A stretch of DNA of 64,000 nt, taken from NCBI GenBank assembly GCA_028712895.1, contig JAQTPL010000003.1, positions 1 through 64,000 of the forward strand, given 5' to 3'. Below the pieces are notes generated by a model, which was not told where the DNA came from, searched no databases, and saw nothing but the letters and a program-made list of their open reading frames with translations. Numbering within the stretch: position 1 is the stretch's first letter; each line of letters opens with the position of its first letter. The position numbers were made by a program, and so were the translations under genes. Source of the stretch: a bacterium (GTDB lineage: Bacteria; CAYTYR01; UBA6262). Positions 59,496-64,000 of this stretch are shown piece after piece.

Positions 59496-60596
59496 TTATT
59501 CTACTAACTGCGATACCGGCACGATAGCTATACCTAATTTCCTAAATTCAGGAAGTTTTTCCTGCAGGGCCAGTATGGTTTCTTTCCGTTGGCAATGACC
59601 GATCGCCACCACCTGACCGTTCTTCATAGCTATTTTTGCCACCAGATCAAGCTGCTTTTTAATATAATCCAGATCATTCTCATTATCTAAAAAAACCTGG
59701 TTATAGGCTGTTTTTAAACCGATTTTCTTAGCTGTTTGATAAGCTACTGACTTAGCGCTGGTACGGCTATCGACAAAAAGCAACTTTTGCTCTTTCAGGA
59801 TATTCATGATCTCTTGCATTTTAGGTCCATTCTCAGTTAGTTTTGAGCCCATATGATTATTGACACCATTGGCAAACGGAACATCGCTAATGTTCTTGAG
59901 CAGCATAGCTTTAACTTCCGTTGCGGTCATTGTCAGCAAAATAGCCCGTTTGCCGGGATTGTCTTTAGGATAACCCAAAGGCTCCATAGGTTGATGCAGG
60001 AACACTTCATATCCTGCTTTAGTCACTTGTTCAGCTATAGCCTTGCTATAACGCTCCCCTGGTAAGACAGCAAAGGTCAATGGTTCATGCAAAGACATTA
60101 ATTGGGTAGCTACCTTCAGATCATAACCCAGGTCATCAATTATGATCGCCGCCCGGTATTTAGGCGCAGCAGATTTGCGGCGCAATACCAGTATCTCCAT
60201 GACAATATTTTTTACCCCGGCCTTCAGGTTCAGTATACTTTCAGCAGGATCCAGTGTCAATGATATGACCCTGGCTCCTTGGTCTTCAATAACTTCTTCT
60301 AAAGCTTTGCCAGCCTCTTTTAAGTCGATAGTCTCCGCTAACCTGATCTCCTTGGTAGTCTGGATCCAGGTAATTTTACCCAGTTCTTTTTCTTCTTTAA
60401 AAACCTTAATAATATTTAAGTTACTGGCTCCATAGGATACCAGCACCTGGTCGATCGCCTGATCCACCTTATTGCTGATCCCGTCATAATCCACAACTGG
60501 GGGATTGATATACGTCAGGTAAACGTAATAAACTCCCAATCCCAGAATAGACAGGATGATCAGCGCTCTTAAAAAAGCTTTGGCTTTTTTCTTCAC
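59496..60596 (-). CDS. Divergent polysaccharide deacetylase family protein (YibQ/DUF610)
   Basis: A 366-aa protein anchored by an N-terminal membrane helix (ALIILSILGLGVYYVYLTYI). The C-terminal part from about residue 143 has the divergent deacetylase sequence: AAIIIDDLGYDLKVATQLMS, TFAVLPGERYSKAIAEQV, EVFLHQPMEPLGYPKDNP, ANGVNNHMGSKLTENGPK and GQVVAIGHCQRKETILALQE. It keeps the D-D, H-Q-P-M and N-N-H-M-G residues of the family. It lies at the usual position next to the ctp and envC genes and probably acts on envelope glycan. The start is GTG, overlapping the protease stop by 1 nt (TAGTG). Confidence 0.88.
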   Translation of the reverse strand: MKKKAKAFLRALIILSILGLGVYYVYLTYINPPVVDYDGISNKVDQAIDQVLVSYGASNLNIIKVFKEEKELGKITWIQTTKEIRLAETIDLKEAGKALEEVIEDQGARVISLTLDPAESILNLKAGVKNIVMEILVLRRKSAAPKYRAAIIIDDLGYDLKVATQLMSLHEPLTFAVLPGERYSKAIAEQVTKAGYEVFLHQPMEPLGYPKDNPGKRAILLTMTATEVKAMLLKNISDVPFANGVNNHMGSKLTENGPKMQEIMNILKEQKLLFVDSRTSAKSVAYQTAKKIGLKTAYNQVFLDNENDLDYIKKQLDLVAKIAMKNGQVVAIGHCQRKETILALQEKLPEFRKLGIAIVPVSQLVE

Positions 60597-61816
60597 TATT
60601 TACCTTTTTTCGCGGTGTTAGGATCTTTCACTGGTTGTAATAATTCTATAGCCTTTTCCAAAATAAGATCTTTAACCGGTTTCTCCCCGGCTTTCAGCGG
60701 GATCCCTTCATGCTGCATCATGAGCTTGACTTCATCTTCGCGGGGTATTTCCACAATTATATCCGGAGTGACACCGATCTCGTGGATCGAACGCCCGCTG
60801 GGCAGGTAATACTTGGCCGTAGTCAAACGCAGACCGCTGCCATCGCTCATCGGCATTACGGTCTGAACACTTCCTTTGCCAAAAGTCTTAGCGCCCAATA
60901 TCCTGCCGCGTTTATAATCCTGGACTACGCCGGATAATATTTCGCTGGCACTGGCACTGCCCTTATTGACGAGGATCACCATTGGCCATTTTTTATGTTT
61001 CGCGTCCTTATCAGCAATAAACTGCTGGTTCATCTTAGTATCACGGCCCCGGATCGAAAGCAGGAGCTTGTTATCGCCGATAAATTGCTTACAGACTTCG
61101 ATACAGGTATTGAGCAATCCGCCGGGATTATTGCGGAGGTCCAGTATCAGTTTTTCAGCGTTTTGTTTTTCCAGCGCGGTGAGTGCTTTATCCAAGTCCA
61201 AAGCGGTTTTTTCGGTAAATTCATTGATCTTGATATATCCCAGTTTTTCATTGAGCATCTTATATTTTACGCTTTCGATCTTAATCATATCCCGGACAAT
61301 GGTAAATTCAAGCAGGTCCTTGGCACCTTCCCGGTAAATAGTAATACTGACTTTGGTCCCTTTAGCGCCGCGCAGCCGCTTGACTGATTCCAGCAAGCTC
61401 AATCCCTTAGTTTCTTTGCCGTCAATTTTGGTGATACGGTCACCGGGCAGAACACCCTGCTTGTAAGCCGGAGTTCCTTCTATCGGCGCCACCACGGTGA
61501 GAATTTCATCCTTGATCTCGATCCTGAGACCTAAGCCGCCAAACTCACCTTCAGTTTCCACTTTGGTTTCATTATACATATCCGGTTCCATAAACTGCGA
61601 ATATGGATCAAGTGACCTGGCCATCCCGCTTAAAGCGCCATAGATCAGCTTCTTGGGATCGACTTCCTCCACATAATTACTCTGGATCCGCTCCAGTCCT
61701 TCGCTAAATAGCTTTAGCTCGTCATACATTTTAGTGGTAGTACCGGTAAAGCTGACCATGCCAAATACGACAATGAATAAAACCATGAAGATGTATCTTT
61801 TGCTCAAGTTACGCAT
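60596..61816 (-). CDS. ctpA: Carboxy-terminal processing protease (S41 family)
   Basis: A 406-aa periplasmic protease. An N-terminal membrane anchor (RYIFMVLFIVVFGMVSFTG) is followed by a PDZ domain (about 95-165: GGLGLRIEIKDEILTVVAPI; GVLPGDRITKIDGKET) and the S41 core with LILDLRNNPGGLLNTCIEVC, the nucleophile Ser in NKGSASASEILSG (286-292) and the Lys in GAKTFGKGSVQ (K314). It trims the C-termini of envelope proteins and often controls peptidoglycan hydrolases. The order ftsX-envC-ctp-yibQ is conserved in many bacteria. Confidence 0.95.
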   Translation of the reverse strand: MRNLSKRYIFMVLFIVVFGMVSFTGTTTKMYDELKLFSEGLERIQSNYVEEVDPKKLIYGALSGMARSLDPYSQFMEPDMYNETKVETEGEFGGLGLRIEIKDEILTVVAPIEGTPAYKQGVLPGDRITKIDGKETKGLSLLESVKRLRGAKGTKVSITIYREGAKDLLEFTIVRDMIKIESVKYKMLNEKLGYIKINEFTEKTALDLDKALTALEKQNAEKLILDLRNNPGGLLNTCIEVCKQFIGDNKLLLSIRGRDTKMNQQFIADKDAKHKKWPMVILVNKGSASASEILSGVVQDYKRGRILGAKTFGKGSVQTVMPMSDGSGLRLTTAKYYLPSGRSIHEIGVTPDIIVEIPREDEVKLMMQHEGIPLKAGEKPVKDLILEKAIELLQPVKDPNTAKKGK

Positions 61817-61839
61817 TTCTCCTCCCGGTAAAGCAGTTT

Positions 61840-61920
61840 TGAATTTTGAATTATGAGTTTTGAATTATGGTAAAAGTTCTTTACCTAAACTCAAAACTTA
61901 AAACTTATAACTTAAAACTA
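61840..61920. repeat. Word-like inverted repeat (TTTTGAATTATG / CTTAAAACTTA)
   Basis: Left 'gaattttgaattatgag' and 'ttttgaattatgg'; right 'actcaaaacttaaaacttat' and 'aacttaaaac'. Tandem short words with their approximate reverse complements across the gap between envC and the protease. Confidence 0.55.
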
Positions 61921-61923
61921 TTT

Positions 61924-63132
61924 TCATTTTAGCCACAAAAGTGGGTCTTCAGGCTTACCGTTCTGCCTGACTTCAAAATAGACATTAGCACTGCCATTGC
62001 GGCTGTTCTTCCCATAACCAGTGTCCCCAATAGCCTGCCCTTTGATCACGATGGCCCCTTCTTTGACCAAGACTTTGCTCAGATGGGCATAGACAGTGTA
62101 GAAATCATCATCATGGTCAACAATGACCATTTGGCCATATCCTTTAAACTCTCCAGCGTATAATATTTTCCCTTTTTCAATGACCGAGACCGGGGTCCCT
62201 TCATCGGCCTTGATCTCGATCCCGTTATTGACCACGATGGTATTCAAGGTAGCATGCTTTTGCTTGCCAAATTTACTGACCACATTACCTTTGGCCGGCC
62301 AGTCATACGAACCTTTTTTAGCGGCTTGGATCTTTTGCCGCTGTTTAATTTTCTGTTTTTCCAGTTTACTGATCCGGGAGCGGAATTTATCCACCAGGTT
62401 CTGCAGGTCAACAGCTTCTTTCTTTAATTGGGAGATCTCGTCATCAGTATTCCGCCGTTGCTTCTTTACCTTGGATAATAATTCGTTTTTCAGGGTTTTC
62501 TGCTTAACCGCTACTTCTTCCTGTCCTTTGACCTGGGCTTGCAGCACTTCCAGTTGTTTTTCCTGCGTTTCCAGCTCTTTTTTGATCGCGCTGATCTCTG
62601 CTTCCTGCCCTTTTAATTGCTGGAATAATTTTAAGTTTTTCTGGGTAATGATTTTCAGGTATTTTTCGCTTTTTACCAACTGATCATAGGGAACATTGGC
62701 CAGCACTGCCGGCACGTACCCCAAGCTGCTTTGCTGGTATTTGTAAAGTACCCGCAGATGCTTGCTGAGCAGTTTGCGGGTCTGGTCAGCCGCGACCCGT
62801 TTTTCTACAATCTTAGCCTGGGTAGCATTTATTTTTTGCTGGGTTTGCGCGATCTTCTTATTTAAACGATTTATTTCGCCTTGGATCTTGGCCAGTTCCC
62901 GGTTGATCCGCCGCAGTTCCGCAGTGATATCAATTTCCTGCCCTTTCAGCTTTTCTGAGTAAACGCTCTTTTCTTTTATCTTATTTTTGATCTCAGCGAG
63001 ATTTTTATTATTCTCCTGTACTTCTTTCTTGGCCTTGTTAAGGCTGGCATCAATACCGGCCGCGGCACCAATCCTGCCCGTAAAAGTAAATATGAGCATT
63101 ACACTGCCTAAAAAGAATACTTTATTTTTCAT
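61924..63132 (-). CDS. envC: EnvC-like murein hydrolase activator (degenerate LytM/M23)
   Basis: A 402-aa secreted protein with a signal peptide, long coiled-coils (about 25-240, LNKAKKEVQENNKNLAEIKN etc.) and a C-terminal LytM domain (last 125 residues: WPAKGNVVSKFGKQKHATLN ... YGQMVIVDHDDDFYTVYAHL). The zinc ligands are mostly lost: the H-x-G-x-D position reads NNGIEI and the final H-x-H reads YFEVR instead of HFELR. That is the state of EnvC, which activates amidases rather than cutting murein. It lies 12 nt after ftsX, its partner in septal peptidoglycan splitting. Confidence 0.92.
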   Translation of the reverse strand: MKNKVFFLGSVMLIFTFTGRIGAAAGIDASLNKAKKEVQENNKNLAEIKNKIKEKSVYSEKLKGQEIDITAELRRINRELAKIQGEINRLNKKIAQTQQKINATQAKIVEKRVAADQTRKLLSKHLRVLYKYQQSSLGYVPAVLANVPYDQLVKSEKYLKIITQKNLKLFQQLKGQEAEISAIKKELETQEKQLEVLQAQVKGQEEVAVKQKTLKNELLSKVKKQRRNTDDEISQLKKEAVDLQNLVDKFRSRISKLEKQKIKQRQKIQAAKKGSYDWPAKGNVVSKFGKQKHATLNTIVVNNGIEIKADEGTPVSVIEKGKILYAGEFKGYGQMVIVDHDDDFYTVYAHLSKVLVKEGAIVIKGQAIGDTGYGKNSRNGSANVYFEVRQNGKPEDPLLWLK

Positions 63133-63144
63133 GGGCCCTTATCT

Positions 63145-63897
63145 TTAGTTTGTGACTTTGGGATGTCTTGTGGCCGCAGCCAGGCTGACAGCCTGCAGGA
63201 TCAGGCACCAGAGAGCAAAATACAAGCTTTGTTCCAGACTAAAAAAGGCAAACCGGCCAATTTTAGCAATAGTAAGCTTAAACAAACCCAGGAGAAACAC
63301 ATAAGCCCCGGCATTGCTGGCCAGGTACAGCCATAAACTCTCGTTCAGTATTTTCCCCCGGGCTAAAGACGTGGCCGTAGCCAGGTCAAAACTATAGACA
63401 TAGAATAAGAGCAGGAAACAACACAGGAAAATAATGCCACCCACAATATTCCTGGCCTGAAAAAGATTGGCGATGATGCCCTGGACCTTGGCAGCTTCCT
63501 GTTCCCCGAATTTAATTTCGTCAATGCCCGGCATTTCCTTGATCCGGGCCACCAGCGGCCGCACCCTGGCCAATTGAGAGTTATTGACTTTGATGGTAAA
63601 AGAGCCGGGTAAAGGATTTTCCCCTACCACCTGCACTTGCTGGGCAATAGCCGCATCCAAAGAAAAATCAGCCAGCGCTTGGTCTGGTGAAATATAATCA
63701 ACGCTTTCGACATTGGCCAGGACTTTTACCTGTTCCAGTAACGACGCAACCTGCTGGGCCGGAAAATCAGTTTTAAGGAATACTACGACTGACAGTTTTT
63801 TTTCCAGCCGGCCAATAAGGCTGTTCAGATTAGCTGCTCCCAACAGGAATAAACCAATAATAATAAAAACCAAACCAGTAATCCATTTATTGAACAT
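63145..63897 (-). CDS. ftsX: Cell division protein FtsX
   Basis: A 250-aa permease-like protein: first membrane helix, an extracytoplasmic domain (about 35-150) with KLSVVVFLKTDFPAQQVASL and VESVDYISPDQALADF, then three more helices. With FtsE it transmits ATP-driven motion to EnvC at the division site. It is shorter than most FtsX and lacks an N-terminal cytoplasmic head; the frame starts right at helix 1 (MFNKWITGLVFIIIGLFLLG). FtsE, expected upstream, is not within the remaining 100 nt. Confidence 0.92.
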   Translation of the reverse strand: MFNKWITGLVFIIIGLFLLGAANLNSLIGRLEKKLSVVVFLKTDFPAQQVASLLEQVKVLANVESVDYISPDQALADFSLDAAIAQQVQVVGENPLPGSFTIKVNNSQLARVRPLVARIKEMPGIDEIKFGEQEAAKVQGIIANLFQARNIVGGIIFLCCFLLLFYVYSFDLATATSLARGKILNESLWLYLASNAGAYVFLLGLFKLTIAKIGRFAFFSLEQSLYFALWCLILQAVSLAAATRHPKVTN

Positions 63898-63904
63898 GTT
63901 AGCT

Positions 63905-63990
63905 CCAAATTCAGTGTCAAAGTGTCAGAGTGTCAAGGGGTCAAAGATTTTCCGATGACCCTTTTTAGTTTTTAGTGACCCTCTTTTTTG
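63905..63990. repeat. Word-like repeat (GTGTCA units)
   Basis: 'cagtgtcaaagtgtcagagt' then 'gtcaaggggtcaaag' on plus, followed by 'gatgaccctttttag' and 'agtgaccctctttt', which hold approximate reverse complements. Same architecture as the other word-like repeats. It occupies the space where an upstream gene such as ftsE might end. Confidence 0.5.
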
Positions 63991-64000
63991 ATACTTTTCA

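Noticed and set aside
1-64000. CRISPR arrays, tRNA and rRNA genes, insertion sequences
   Set aside because: No regularly spaced identical repeats, no tRNA cloverleaf or rRNA segment, and no transposase was recognised. The word-like repeats are irregular and lack spacers of constant length.

Overview
The window reads as chromosome from an uncultured diderm (Gram-negative type) bacterium of a deep candidate lineage, something like Omnitrophota or a relative. This placement is an inference from gene style: PorV/PorQ-like barrels, FlgD-like C-terminal sorting domains, hybrid type II secretion/type IV pilus genes, very large secreted glycosidases and word-like intergenic repeats. An outer membrane is directly supported by a secretin, a Wza-type exporter and an EnvC/FtsX pair. 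No rRNA, tRNA, CRISPR array or insertion sequence was recognised. Most genes lie on the minus strand; two short blocks (9.3-10.0 kb and 52.4-58.4 kb) lie on plus.

Layout. 0-12.3 kb: exopolysaccharide region with an ABC-2 permease (cut by the window edge), GT4 glycosyltransferase, PorV-like barrel, BY-kinase, Wzz/GumC protein, an unusual outer-membrane-barrel/Wza fusion, a small MerR-like regulator, and a UDP-sugar dehydrogenase/epimerase pair. It is interrupted by a MntA/HepT toxin-antitoxin pair, a broken four-helix-bundle gene, an AbiEii-like nucleotidyltransferase with a tiny partner, and an orphan 244-aa gene whose C-terminus resembles an Argonaute MID domain. 12.4-27.1 kb: a LacI-controlled sugar-utilisation locus (LacI, two pilins, GH2, two secreted Glucodextran_C-like proteins, solute-binding protein, two permeases, GH35; no ABC ATPase). 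A strong promoter and a 16-bp operator palindrome precede lacI. 27.3-32.2 kb: a secreted helical-barrel-like protein, a PorV-like barrel and an S8 protease with an FlgD-like tail. The protease leader carries two tandem c-di-GMP-I (GEMM-I) riboswitches, each followed by an intrinsic terminator. 32.7-43.2 kb: a complete type II secretion operon, E-F-G-H-I-J-K-PilM/N-PilO-C-D. 43.3-52.0 kb: a TMTC-like membrane TPR protein, a fibre-like secreted protein and a 1904-aa secreted glycosidase with FG-GAP and BACON domains. 52.4-58.4 kb, plus strand: two 7TM-GAF-HD-GYP phosphodiesterases flanking a PilZ domain fused to an alpha-oxoamine synthase (serine-palmitoyltransferase-like). 58.4-64 kb: housekeeping envelope genes tsaD, a YibQ-like deacetylase, ctp/S41 protease, envC and ftsX.

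The unifying theme is the cell surface and c-di-GMP. One secreted protease is under c-di-GMP riboswitches beside the secretion machine that could export it, and a lipid or acyl-aminoketone synthase appears to be physically coupled to a c-di-GMP receptor domain between two c-di-GMP-degrading enzymes. The PilZ-oxoamine-synthase/HD-GYP module is the best candidate for an undescribed system. The barrel-Wza fusion, the repeat-flanked MID-like gene and the family of word-like repeats that intrude into signal-peptide codons are the next most interesting.
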